Translations under genes and position numbers: made by a program
In this document: piece after piece, positions 33,209 through 42,200 of the stretch
How the letters are laid out: each line of letters opens with the position of its first letter
Position numbering within the stretch: position 1 is the stretch's first letter
The notes under the pieces: model-generated
Seen by the model: the letters and a program-made list of their open reading frames with translations, nothing else
Told to the model about the DNA's origin: nothing
Database searches by the model: none
Source of the DNA: Nocardia gamkensis NBRC 108242
Lineage (GTDB): Bacteria; Actinomycetota; Actinomycetes; Mycobacteriales; Mycobacteriaceae
Assembly (NCBI RefSeq): GCF_001612985.1
Contig: NZ_BDBM01000037.1
Span: 1 to 59,032 of the forward strand
Direction: 5' to 3'
DNA length: 59,032 bases

Positions 33209-36200
33209 GTGCGACCGGACCGATCTTCTCGAGCGTTCACCCGTATCCGCTTGATCGCCCTCCTCTCCGGGCTTCTCGGATTCCTGCTGGCGTTGCTGAC
33301 CCCGATCCTGCCGGTGCGGCAGGATCGGGCGAGCGTGGACTGGCCCGAGCCGGGCGCCGCGAGCGTGGCGGCGCCGCTGGTGTCCTACGAACCGCTGCGG
33401 TTGCGCGCGACGCTGCCCTGCTCGCTGGTGAGCGAGCTCGCAGCGGGCGGCACCGTGCTGTCCACCGTCCCGGTGGCCTCCGGCCAGGCGGCGACCAAAG
33501 GTCTGGTGGTCTCGGTCGCCGACGGCGTCCTCTCGGCGGTGCTGCGGGACATCCCGCTGCTGTCCGCGCCGCTGGCGGAGGTCGGGTCCTGCGCGACGAT
33601 CGGCATCGAGTCGAACGCCGCCGCGACGACCCTCGAACTCACCGGCGTCACCCGACAGGACGGCACGCCGTTCCGGACCACGATCGGCCGGGACGTGCGG
33701 CCGCAGCTGGTCGGCATGTTCACCGATCTGGATGCCGGTCGGCTCGCCGGAGCGCAGGTGCACGCGGACATCGACTCGCGTTTCTCCTCGACACCGACGC
33801 CGCTGAAGCTGGCCGCCATGCTCGCCGCCGCTGTGTTCACGCTGATCGCACTCGTCGCACTGCATCTGCTGGACACCACCGACGGGCGCAAAGCGCGGCG
33901 GTTCCTGCCCGCGCACTGGTGGCGCGTCACCCCGGCGGACGGCGTCGTGCTGGGCATCCTGGCGCTGTGGCACGTCATCGGGGCGAACACCTCCGACGAC
34001 GGCTACATCCTGAACATGGCGCGAGCCTCCGAGCACGCGGGCTACATGGCGAACTATTACCGCTGGTTCGCGGTCCCCGAGGCTCCGTTCGGCTGGTCCT
34101 ACGAGGTGCTGGCCTGGATGGCCCGGATCTCCGACGCGAGCCTGTGGATGCGACTGCCCACCTTGCTCGCGGGCGTCGTCTGCTGGCTGGTGATCAGCCG
34201 TGAGGTGCTGCCCCGCCTCGGCGCCCGGGCGCGCCGCAACAAGGTGGCGCTGTGGACGGCCGGGTTGGTGTTCCTCGCGTTCTGGCTGCCCTACGACAAC
34301 GGGCTGCGCCCCGAACCGCTGATCGCGGCGGGGGCGCTGCTCACCTGGTGCTCGATCGAACGCGCCATCGCGACCGGCCGGTTGCTGCCCGCGGCGGTGG
34401 CCGTGCTGATCGCCGCGTTCTCCCTTGCGGCGGGGCCGACCGGTCTGATCTGCATCGCGGCGCTGATCGCCGGGTCGCGACCGGTGCTGCTGATCATCGT
34501 CAAGCGTGCGCGCGGTGTGATCCCGGCCCGCACCGGACCCGACGCGGACGCGGCCGCCGCGGGTTCCGCCGAGGCCGCGGCAGCGGTGAACGCTCCCGGG
34601 ACCGTGCGCAAGACCTCCAGGGCGGCGACGGTCTTCCGGTTCGCCGCGCTGCTCGCCCCCGGCCTGGCCGCGGGCACGCTGGTGCTGGTGGTGATATTCG
34701 CCGACCAGACGCTTTCGACGGTGCTGGAAGCCACCCGGGTCCGCACGATCGTCGGCCCGAACGTCGCCTGGTTCGACGAGCGCACCCGCTGGGATTCGCT
34801 GCTCATGCTCTCGCCGGACGGTTCACTGGCGCGGCGGTTCGGCGTGCTGGTGATGCTGCTGTGCCTGCTGGTGTGTGTGCTGCAAGTGCTGCGCAAGGGC
34901 CGGATTCCGGGCACATCGCGCGGTCCTTCGGTGCGCATTCTCGGCATCGTGTTCGCGTCGCTGTTCTTGATGATGTTCACCCCCACCAAGTGGACGCACC
35001 ACTTCGGTGTGTACGCCGGACTGGCCGGATCGCTGGCCGCGCTAGCGGCGGTCGCGGTGGGCACCACCGGCATTCGTTCGCCGCGCAACCGCGCGCTGTT
35101 CGCCGCCGCCGTGCTGTTCCTGCTCGCCGTGACCTTCACCGGCTCCAACGGGTGGTGGTATGTGTCCAGCTACGGTGTCCCGTGGTGGGACAAGGCGCCG
35201 CTGATCGCGGGCAAGGGACTGTCCACGTTGTTCCTCGGACTCAGCGGCGTCGCGTTGCTGATCGCCATCTGGCTGCACTACCGGGAACCGTATCGGCGCG
35301 AGCGGGCGATGGCGCCACGGCGTTTCGACCGGTGGGCGTCTGCGCCGCTGACCGTCGCCGCCGCGCTGCTGGTGGTATTCGAGGTCGCCTCGCTCGCCAA
35401 GGCCGCGGCCACGCAGTACCCCGCGTACTCGATCACCAAGTCGAACGTGGAGTCGGTGGGCGGGGATTCGTGTGCGCTGGCCAACGAGGTGCTGGTGGAG
35501 ACCGACACCGCCGATTCGCTGCTGCAACCCTTCACCGGATCGCCCGCGGACGGATTGGTTGCGCAGAACAAGGGTTTCACTCCGAACGGGGTGGCGAGCG
35601 ACCTCACCGCCGACGCCGAGGAGACGGTCTCCGGCGGTGCGAACTCGGTGGACAAGGATTCCGAGAACAAGACCAGCAAGACCACCGGCGCCGGCACCGG
35701 AGGCGGCACCACCGCGCAGGCGGGCATCAACGGCAGTACCGTCGCGCTGCCGTTCGGCCTGGACGCGGCGAAGACCCCGGTGCTGGGCAGCTACCAGGAC
35801 GGCGAGCAGCAGCAGGCGAAGCTGACCACCCAGTGGTACCGGCTCGATCTGACCGACAGCATGCGCCACGACCCGGCCTACCAGGTGCTCGCGATCACCG
35901 CGGCGGGCCGGATCCGGTCGGTGGACGCCGACGGCGTGCTCACCTACGGACAGGAACTGCACTTGGAGTACGGCGTCCGCGGCGCGGACGGCGAAGTGCG
36001 CACGCTCGGCTCGATCGATCCGCTCGACATCGGCCCCGCGCCGTCCTGGCGCAACCTGCGAGTGCCGCTGGATCGACTGCCGGGAGAAGTGAACGCGGTG
36101 CGGCTGGTCGCGATCGACAACGACATCACGCCCAAGCAGTGGCTGGCCGTCACCCCGCCCCGGCTGCCCAAGCTGGCCACGCTGAATTCCGTAGTCGGCT

Positions 36201-36556
36201 CGCAGGATCCGGTGCTGCTCGACTGGCATGTGGGCCTGGCCTTCCCGTGCCAGCGGCCGTTCGACCACAAGGACGGCGTCGGCGAGATCCCGCGGTGGCG
36301 CATCCTGCCCGACCGGGTCGGCTCCGACGCCTCCAACGCCTGGCAGGACGACATCGGCGGCGGCCCCCTCGGCTGGACCGGCCTGCTACTGAAGTCCCAA
36401 ACCGTCCCCGCCTACCTCGACCACGACTGGGGCCGCGACTGGGGCTCCCTCGAGAAATTCACCCTCTACGCCCCCGACGCCACCCCCGCCACCATCCACA
36501 TCTCTCCCCGAACCCGCACCGGCCTCGACACCGACGACCCCATCCGCATCCGCTGA
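33209..36556 (+). CDS. arabinosyltransferase, EmbA/B/C family (first copy)
   Basis: A 1115-residue arabinofuranosyltransferase of the Emb family, which polymerises arabinan of arabinogalactan or lipoarabinomannan and is the ethambutol target. The N-terminal jelly-roll region precedes multiple helices. The GT-C acidic motif is Asp263-Asp264 in GANTSDDGYIL. The segment HAGYM places Met280 at the site of M. tuberculosis EmbB Met306. The C-terminal carbohydrate-binding domain ends near GGPLGWTGLLL. SDASLWMRLP and REVLPRLG resemble EmbB most, but I do not fix the letter. GTG 33209 lies 8 nt after TAGCAT, so a local leaderless promoter is possible. Confidence 0.93.
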   Translation: MRPDRSSRAFTRIRLIALLSGLLGFLLALLTPILPVRQDRASVDWPEPGAASVAAPLVSYEPLRLRATLPCSLVSELAAGGTVLSTVPVASGQAATKGLVVSVADGVLSAVLRDIPLLSAPLAEVGSCATIGIESNAAATTLELTGVTRQDGTPFRTTIGRDVRPQLVGMFTDLDAGRLAGAQVHADIDSRFSSTPTPLKLAAMLAAAVFTLIALVALHLLDTTDGRKARRFLPAHWWRVTPADGVVLGILALWHVIGANTSDDGYILNMARASEHAGYMANYYRWFAVPEAPFGWSYEVLAWMARISDASLWMRLPTLLAGVVCWLVISREVLPRLGARARRNKVALWTAGLVFLAFWLPYDNGLRPEPLIAAGALLTWCSIERAIATGRLLPAAVAVLIAAFSLAAGPTGLICIAALIAGSRPVLLIIVKRARGVIPARTGPDADAAAAGSAEAAAAVNAPGTVRKTSRAATVFRFAALLAPGLAAGTLVLVVIFADQTLSTVLEATRVRTIVGPNVAWFDERTRWDSLLMLSPDGSLARRFGVLVMLLCLLVCVLQVLRKGRIPGTSRGPSVRILGIVFASLFLMMFTPTKWTHHFGVYAGLAGSLAALAAVAVGTTGIRSPRNRALFAAAVLFLLAVTFTGSNGWWYVSSYGVPWWDKAPLIAGKGLSTLFLGLSGVALLIAIWLHYREPYRRERAMAPRRFDRWASAPLTVAAALLVVFEVASLAKAAATQYPAYSITKSNVESVGGDSCALANEVLVETDTADSLLQPFTGSPADGLVAQNKGFTPNGVASDLTADAEETVSGGANSVDKDSENKTSKTTGAGTGGGTTAQAGINGSTVALPFGLDAAKTPVLGSYQDGEQQQAKLTTQWYRLDLTDSMRHDPAYQVLAITAAGRIRSVDADGVLTYGQELHLEYGVRGADGEVRTLGSIDPLDIGPAPSWRNLRVPLDRLPGEVNAVRLVAIDNDITPKQWLAVTPPRLPKLATLNSVVGSQDPVLLDWHVGLAFPCQRPFDHKDGVGEIPRWRILPDRVGSDASNAWQDDIGGGPLGWTGLLLKSQTVPAYLDHDWGRDWGSLEKFTLYAPDATPATIHISPRTRTGLDTDDPIRIR

Positions 36557-36576
36557 CCGGCATCGGAGTCCGCCAT

Positions 36577-36609
36577 CCACGGGTGGCACGGGACATGTGC
36601 CACCCGTGG
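36577..36609. terminator. bidirectional terminator hairpin
   Basis: CCACGGGTGGCAC and its exact inverted copy are separated by GGGACAT. It lies between the convergent emb and quinone-reductase-like genes, 21 bp from one stop and 7 bp from the other. Confidence 0.75.
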
Positions 36610-36615
36610 TCGAGG

Positions 36616-37548
36616 TCACGGGATGAGGACGAGCCGGCCGCGTAGGCCGCCGGAGGCGAGGCGCTTGTGGGCGGCTTCGACGGAGGTGAGGGGAAGGGTT
36701 TCGGCAACGCGGAGGGTGAGTTCGCCCGCGTCGACGTGGGCGACCAGTTGGTCGAGTTGTGCGCGATCGGCGCGGACCAGCACCGTGCGGACCACGGTTG
36801 CGCGCAACGGGATCGGGGTGTTCGGGACGCTGATGGACACGAACCGTCCGCCGCCGCGCACCGCCGCGAGCGTCGTGGGGCCGAGTGCGGCCGCGTCGAG
36901 GGCGGCGTCCACTCCGCCGGGGACGAGGGCGCGGACGGCATCCGGAAGGGCCGCATGGCGCGGCACGAAATCGGTGGCGCCCAACGCGCGGACCGTGCCC
37001 TCGTCGGCGGGTGAGGCCGACGCGATCACCCGCACGCCTCGCGCGGCGGCGAGTTCGACGGCGAAGCCGCCGACCGCGCCCGCCGCGCCGGTCACCAGCA
37101 GCGTGTCGGTGGAGGTGAGATCCAGCGCGTCGAGTGCCTGGATCGCGGTGAGGCCGTTGAGCGGGATGGTGGCCGCTTGCACCGGAGGCACGGAAACCGG
37201 AGCGGGCGCGACGTTTCCGGCCTCCAGGACCACATAGTCGGCCTGCGCGCCGAGCGAGACGTCGAGCCGGTCGCTGATGCCGATCACCGCCTGCCCCACC
37301 GTGAACCCCGTGACGCCGGCACCGAGCGCGTCCACCGTGCCCGCGACGTCCCAGCCGACGCCCCATCGGTCGCGCGGCGCGGCGAAGGGCGTGCCGCCCA
37401 CGCCCGCACGCACCATCAGGTCGACCGGATTAACCGTCGCCGCCGCGACCGCGATCCGGATCGCGCCCGGACCCGGTTGCGGCGTCGGCACTTCCACGAT
37501 CTCCACCTCGGCTTCCGGTCCCGGCCGGTGAACCACTACTGCGCGCAT
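36616..37548 (-). CDS. NADPH:quinone reductase-like MDR oxidoreductase
   Basis: A 310-residue zinc-free medium-chain dehydrogenase/reductase. The N-terminal GroES-like fold begins MRAVVVHRPGPEAEVEIVEV, followed by the nucleotide-binding motif VTGAAGAVGGFAVELAAARG. The zinc ligands of alcohol dehydrogenases are absent, which fits quinone or enone reductases. AGGAAGGA precedes the ATG. It diverges from an HxlR regulator, a common pairing in which quinones or electrophiles induce the reductase. The pair interrupts the emb region. Confidence 0.9.
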   Translation of the reverse strand: MRAVVVHRPGPEAEVEIVEVPTPQPGPGAIRIAVAAATVNPVDLMVRAGVGGTPFAAPRDRWGVGWDVAGTVDALGAGVTGFTVGQAVIGISDRLDVSLGAQADYVVLEAGNVAPAPVSVPPVQAATIPLNGLTAIQALDALDLTSTDTLLVTGAAGAVGGFAVELAAARGVRVIASASPADEGTVRALGATDFVPRHAALPDAVRALVPGGVDAALDAAALGPTTLAAVRGGGRFVSISVPNTPIPLRATVVRTVLVRADRAQLDQLVAHVDAGELTLRVAETLPLTSVEAAHKRLASGGLRGRLVLIP

Positions 37549-37589
37549 GACGTTCCTTCCTCTCGGCTGTCGACCAACTTACGAGGCGT

Positions 37590-37608
37590 TACTATCTGCT
37601 GGGTAGTA
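37590..37608. promoter_or_regulatory. imperfect palindrome, candidate HxlR operator
   Basis: TACTATC-5-GGTAGTA (6 of 7 positions symmetric) lies in the 99-bp gap between the divergent MDR and HxlR genes. TACT...AGTA-type sites are usual for HxlR-type repressors. Binding is inferred. Confidence 0.5.
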
Positions 37609-37647
37609 GTTACCCGAGAGTGCGTTAGAGGTGGCGAGGTATCCCCG

Positions 37648-38049
37648 ATGGCGACGAAGACCGCGGCGCAGCGCCGTGAACTGGCCAAACAGCATTACGA
37701 CGCGTATATCGCCGAGTGCCCGACCCGGCAACTGCTGGACCGGATCAGCGATAAATGGGTTAGCCTCGTGCTCGCTGCGCTCGCCGAGGGCCCTTTGCGC
37801 TACGCCGAACTGAACCGGATCATCGCGGGCGTGAGCCCCAAGATGCTCACCCAGACGCTGCGCGGACTGGAGCGCGACGGCTTGGTGGAGCGGCGGATCA
37901 CCGCCGAGGTGCCGGTCCGCGTCGACTACGAACTCACCCCGCTCGGGCACAGCCTCCAGCCGGTCATGAGCGCGGTCAAAGCCTGGGCGGAGGAGCGCAT
38001 GGACGACGTCATCGCCGCGCGGGCACGCTACGACGACATCGGTAAATAA
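37648..38049 (+). CDS. HxlR family transcriptional regulator
   Basis: A 133-residue winged-helix protein of the HxlR class. CPTRQLLDRISDKWVSLVLAAL carries the family's conserved Cys, which in related regulators senses quinones or aldehydes. It is followed by RYAELNRIIAGVSPKMLTQTL (recognition helix) and the wing VPVRVDYELTPLG. The start ATG 37648 gives the usual family length. It is divergent from the MDR reductase, which it probably represses. Confidence 0.92.
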   Translation: MATKTAAQRRELAKQHYDAYIAECPTRQLLDRISDKWVSLVLAALAEGPLRYAELNRIIAGVSPKMLTQTLRGLERDGLVERRITAEVPVRVDYELTPLGHSLQPVMSAVKAWAEERMDDVIAARARYDDIGK

Positions 38050-38134
38050 ACCGGTTGTCCGGTCTGAAAAAGTGCTCCCACCTGTGGCTAAACATCGCAG
38101 GACGAATCGGTTCGATGGCCTTAATCTGATTGCC

Positions 38135-38293
38135 ATGACAACGGCATTCGATGAAATGGATCTGCGCGATCTTGTCGGACTGCTCAGCGAAGAGGAACAA
38201 CGGGAGCTGCGGCCTGCGGTGCTGCGCGTGCTCGGCCGCCTCCCTTCGCAAGAGGTGCTCCGGCGCGAGCTCGGTCTTCGATTGAAGGTCTGA
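38135..38293 (+). CDS. small hypothetical protein (52 aa)
   Basis: A 52-residue, acidic and leucine-rich helical protein (DEMDLRDLVGLLSEEEQREL). ATG 38135 lies exactly 7 nt after TAATCT, a good -10 box, and there is no Shine-Dalgarno, so the mRNA would be leaderless. A strong hairpin begins 28 bp after the stop. Promoter, frame and terminator together suggest a real short gene, but no family is recognised. Confidence 0.5.
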   Translation: MTTAFDEMDLRDLVGLLSEEEQRELRPAVLRVLGRLPSQEVLRRELGLRLKV

Positions 38294-38321
38294 GCGCCCG
38301 GTTCGCACCGGCGAAATACGG

Positions 38322-38360
38322 CAGGGCCGCCGCGCAGGGTTCACCTGCGCGGCGGCCCTG
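38322..38360. terminator. 17-bp perfect hairpin, bidirectional terminator
   Basis: CAGGGCCGCCGCGCAGG pairs exactly with 38344-38360 around a GTTCA loop. It lies between the convergent 52-aa ORF and the Uma2 gene. The same 17-mer recurs at 39234-39250. Confidence 0.75.
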
Positions 38361-38371
38361 TGTTCGGGTAC

Positions 38372-38959
38372 CTATCCCGTAGCCAGCTCGCCGAAAGCGA
38401 CATCGACGGGTATCGGCACGTCCACGGTCAGTCGACGGGTGTGCAAGCACACGAGGTGATACCGGCCTTCGGACAGGCGGTACTCCTCGATCTGCTCGAT
38501 GCCATCGCCGGGCTCGGTGAGAAAGACGATGAGGTAGACCGGGATACCGGCCGCGGCGTATCCGGCTTTCTTCTCCACCGTGTCGGTGTGGTGAGAACTA
38601 TCGGGAGAAACGATCTCCACTACGAGCACAGTGTCATCGGCATACAACCGTGCGTCGTCGTCCAGACAGCGATACACGACGACATCCGGTCGACGGAGGC
38701 TGAGCGGAACATCGCTGAGCCGGACGTCCACGTCGGTCTCGACCATCAAGCACGGCTCCGGCTTCCGCGCCGCTTCCATCTGCGCGGCCATTCGCCGCGC
38801 CACGCGATTGTGCAGACGTGACGGACTTTCGCACTTCACGATATGGCCGTCGATTACCTCGATGGTTCGGCAGAACTCAGCGGGCAGCAGTTCGTAGTCC
38901 CGCGCAGTGATCTGGTCGGGGATCCAGCGGTACCAGTCGCTGGGTGCACCGCTCGTCAT
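38372..38959 (-). CDS. Uma2 family endonuclease-fold protein
   Basis: A 195-residue protein of the Uma2/DUF820 family, a PD-(D/E)XK nuclease fold. Motif residues are visible in RTIEVIDGHIV (Glu), RRPDVVVY (Asp of PD), LVVEIVSPDS (Glu) and EKKAGYAAAGIPVYLIV. Uma2 proteins are numerous in actinomycetes and cyanobacteria and their targets are unknown; some may be mobile-element derived. A TAGTCT box lies 6 nt before the ATG, so the transcript may be leaderless. It is isolated, between two emb genes. Confidence 0.9.
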   Translation of the reverse strand: MTSGAPSDWYRWIPDQITARDYELLPAEFCRTIEVIDGHIVKCESPSRLHNRVARRMAAQMEAARKPEPCLMVETDVDVRLSDVPLSLRRPDVVVYRCLDDDARLYADDTVLVVEIVSPDSSHHTDTVEKKAGYAAAGIPVYLIVFLTEPGDGIEQIEEYRLSEGRYHLVCLHTRRLTVDVPIPVDVAFGELATG

Positions 38960-39231
38960 GCCCTGAGACTACCGGCAGGCTTGGGCAGATCACGGTACGG
39001 ATTGCACCGCTCACTGTCCGATGTCGGTCCCTCCGTCCGACTCGTCCCGCGCGGAGTCGATCGCGGCGGCGATGGCGTGGTGTGGGACGTCGGGGCAATC
39101 GTCGCCGAACTCGGCCAGCCAAGCCGAGTCGCAGTCTTTCCGAGCCGAGCCATACGAGGAGTATGCCCACCGGAATGTGTACACGCGCCCGGGTGGGGTG
39201 GCGCGGGCGCCACGCGGCCGCGCCAGGAGAG
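38960..39231. other. intergenic region upstream of Uma2 gene
   Basis: It contains the Uma2 promoter region (TAGTCT, complement of 38966-38971). No credible gene is seen before the emb terminator. Confidence 0.4.
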
Positions 39232-39277
39232 GACAGGGCCGCCGCGCAGGATCAGCGTCCTACGCGGCGGCCCTGTC
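39232..39277 (-). terminator. 20-bp hairpin, terminator of second emb gene
   Basis: The arms 39232-39251 and 39258-39277 pair at 19 of 20 positions around TCAGCG. The hairpin starts 17 bp after the emb stop on the minus strand. Its core 17-mer is identical to the hairpin at 38322. Confidence 0.75.
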
Positions 39278-39293
39278 AAGGTGGTCTGCGCGA

Positions 39294-42200
39294 TCAGAAC
39301 ACCCGCAAACTCCCCGGCGACCAGAACCCGGAACGAGTGGTCGTACCGGTCTCCAGCTTCGCCGGGACGGCGTTGCGGTCGTACTGGTCGTAGCGCTCCA
39401 GCGAGCCCCAGTCGCGCGCCCAGTCGTCCTTCAGGTAGGTGGGCACGGTGACCGACTTGGCCAGCATCTGGGAGAAGCCGAGCGGGCCGCCGAATTCCTC
39501 GGCCTGCCAGGTGTTCGTCGAGCTGATGGCCAGCGGGCGGTCCGGCAGGATGCGGTAGCCGGGCACCTCGGCCACGCCGTTCTCGTGGTCGAACGGACGC
39601 TGGCACGGGAACTGCAGGCCAACCGCCCAGTCCAGCAGGATCGGCTGCTGGGAGCCCAGCAGGCTGTTGAGCGTCTGCAACTTCGGCATCCGCGGCGGCG
39701 TGAACGCCAGCCACTGGTCCCCGATCAGGATCGGGTCGTTGGCGACGATGCGCACCGCGTCGGCCTCGGGCGCGATCTCGTCCAACGGCACCCGCAGGTT
39801 GCGCCAGGACGGGAACGGGCCGATGTCGCGCGGCAGGTAGGTGCCGAGCTTCTGCACGCTGCCGTCGGGCAGGTGCTTGCCGTAGTCGACGGTCAGCGAT
39901 TGGCCGTACTTCATCGCGCCGGTGTCGTCGAAGGAGAGGATGCGGCCGGCGGCCGAGATCACCACCAGCGGCCTGTCCGCCGAACGAGCGGGCAGCCCAT
40001 ACCAGCTCGAGGTGACGTTCGCAGGCTGCTGCACACCGTTCTGGTAGCTGCCGAGGATCGGCGTGGTGGCCGGGTCGAGGCCGAACGGGAGGGCGACGGT
40101 GGAGCCGTTGACGCCGAGCGCGCCCTGACCGCCGCCGGTGCCCGCGCTCTGCCCCTCCGCGAACGCCGCGCCGACCGACTGGGTGGAGGTGTTGCCGGTG
40201 CCCGGCTTCACCTCGACACTGTCGGCGGACAGATCGTTGGGCACGCCGTTCGGAGCGAAGCCGACCGGATCGACGCCGGCCAGCGGGTCGGCCGGATCGG
40301 TCGGCGGATGCGCCGGATCGATGATGGGCGCGAGCCTGCCGCCGTTCGGGTCCGGCTCGACCAGCACGTCGTTGGCCAGACCACAGGTGCTGCCGCCGAG
40401 CGCGTCGAAGTTCGACCGCGCCAGCGAGTACGCCGGATACTGCGAGACGGCGCCCTTGACCAGCGAGAGCACTTCGAGCGCGACCATCAGCGCGGCGACC
40501 ACGGTCAGCGGGATCGCGGCGAACCGGCGGATCCGCCTGCCGCGCGCCGTCTTCGCCGACGGCTGCGGCGCGGTGTAGTCCTCCCGCAGCGTGTACCAGC
40601 CGACCAGCGCCAGTGCCAGGCCGAACAGCATGAGCATGACCGTGTTCGACTGGTAGCCGTGTAGCGAGATGCGCTTGTCGAACCAGGGCACGCCGAAGCT
40701 GGACACGTACCAGTAGCCGTTGATGCCGGAGAACGCGATCGCGAGCACGAACAGCAATCCGGCCAGGAAGATCGCCCGGTTCTTGCGGGCCCGCAGGGCG
40801 CTCGCCGAGACCGCGACGGCGGTGACCGCCGCCAGCGAGCCCGCGATGCCCGCGTACGCGCCGAAGTGGTGGGTCCACTTGGTCGGGTTGAACATCATGA
40901 AGAAGATGGTTCCGAAGACCACGCCCATCAGCCGCCAGGTCGGCCCGCTCGCGATACCCGGCACCTGCCTGCGCCGCAGCAGCACGAGCATGGTGGTGAA
41001 CAGGCACAGCAGCATCACCAGGAAGGCGAAGCGGCGCGACAGCGAACCGTCGACGGTCTCCACGAACAGGTAGTAGTAGCGCAGGTAGTCCTCGTACCAG
41101 GCCAGGTTCGGCCCGGTCACCTGACGCACCCGGTTGGCCTCCTGGATGCCGGCGAAGGTCTGGTCGCTGTAGACCACGGTGAGCACGAGCACGCCCGCCG
41201 CGGCGATCGGCGCGAGCAACGGGAGCGTCGAGCCCCACCGCCCGGCCCCGAGCGCGGCAAAGTGCCGGTGCTTGCGCACCACGATGCGCACCATCGGACG
41301 GATACCGGCCAGCAGCGCCGCCACGCACATCAGTCCGGTCGGCGCGGCCGCCAGGGTGAACGCGGCCACCAGGATGGCCACCGCGGCGGGCAGCAACCGT
41401 CCGGTCGCGATGGCCCGCTCGATCGACACCCAGGTCAGCAGCGCGCCGAGCGCGACGACCGGCTCGGAGCGCAATCCGTTGTCGAACGGCAGCCAGAACG
41501 CCAGGAACACCAGTCCGCCGGTCCACAGCGCCACCTTGCTGGTGCGCACACCGCGGCCGAGGCGGGGCACCACCTCGCGGCTGATCACGAGCCAGCAGAG
41601 GATCGCGCAGGCCAGGGCCGGCAACCGCACCCAGGGGCTGGCCGTGGATATCTCCGAGAAGACCTGGATCACGTAGTAGTACCAGCCGAACGGCGCCTCC
41701 GGCACGCCGTACCAGCGGAAGTAGTTGGCCATATAGCCCGCATGCGGCGCCACCCGCACCATGCTGAGGATGTAGCCGTCGTCGGAAGTGTTGGCGCCCG
41801 CGAAATGCCACAGCAGCAGCGTGCCGATCACCGCGCCGTCCGCCCAGGTCGGCTTCAGCCAGTTCGCCGGAAGGAACCGGCGGTGCCCGCGCCCGTCACT
41901 GCTGTCCAGCCGGGCCAGCGCCGCCAGGGCGATCAGCGTGCACAACACCGCCGAGATCATCGCGATCAGCTTGATCGCGGTTGGGCTGGACGAGAAACGG
42001 GTGTCCACCGTCATGTCGAACGACAACCCCGCGGGCGCCGCGCCCTTGAGGTCGGAGAACACACCCACCACCTGAGGCCGCAGATCGCCGCCGAGCTGCC
42101 CCTCCACCGGCACGGTGACCAGCTCGGTCGTCCCGGGCGCCGCACCCTCGACCGGCCGCTCCACCTGCTTGGTGAGCCCGGCGAACGCGGCGTAGGTGCG

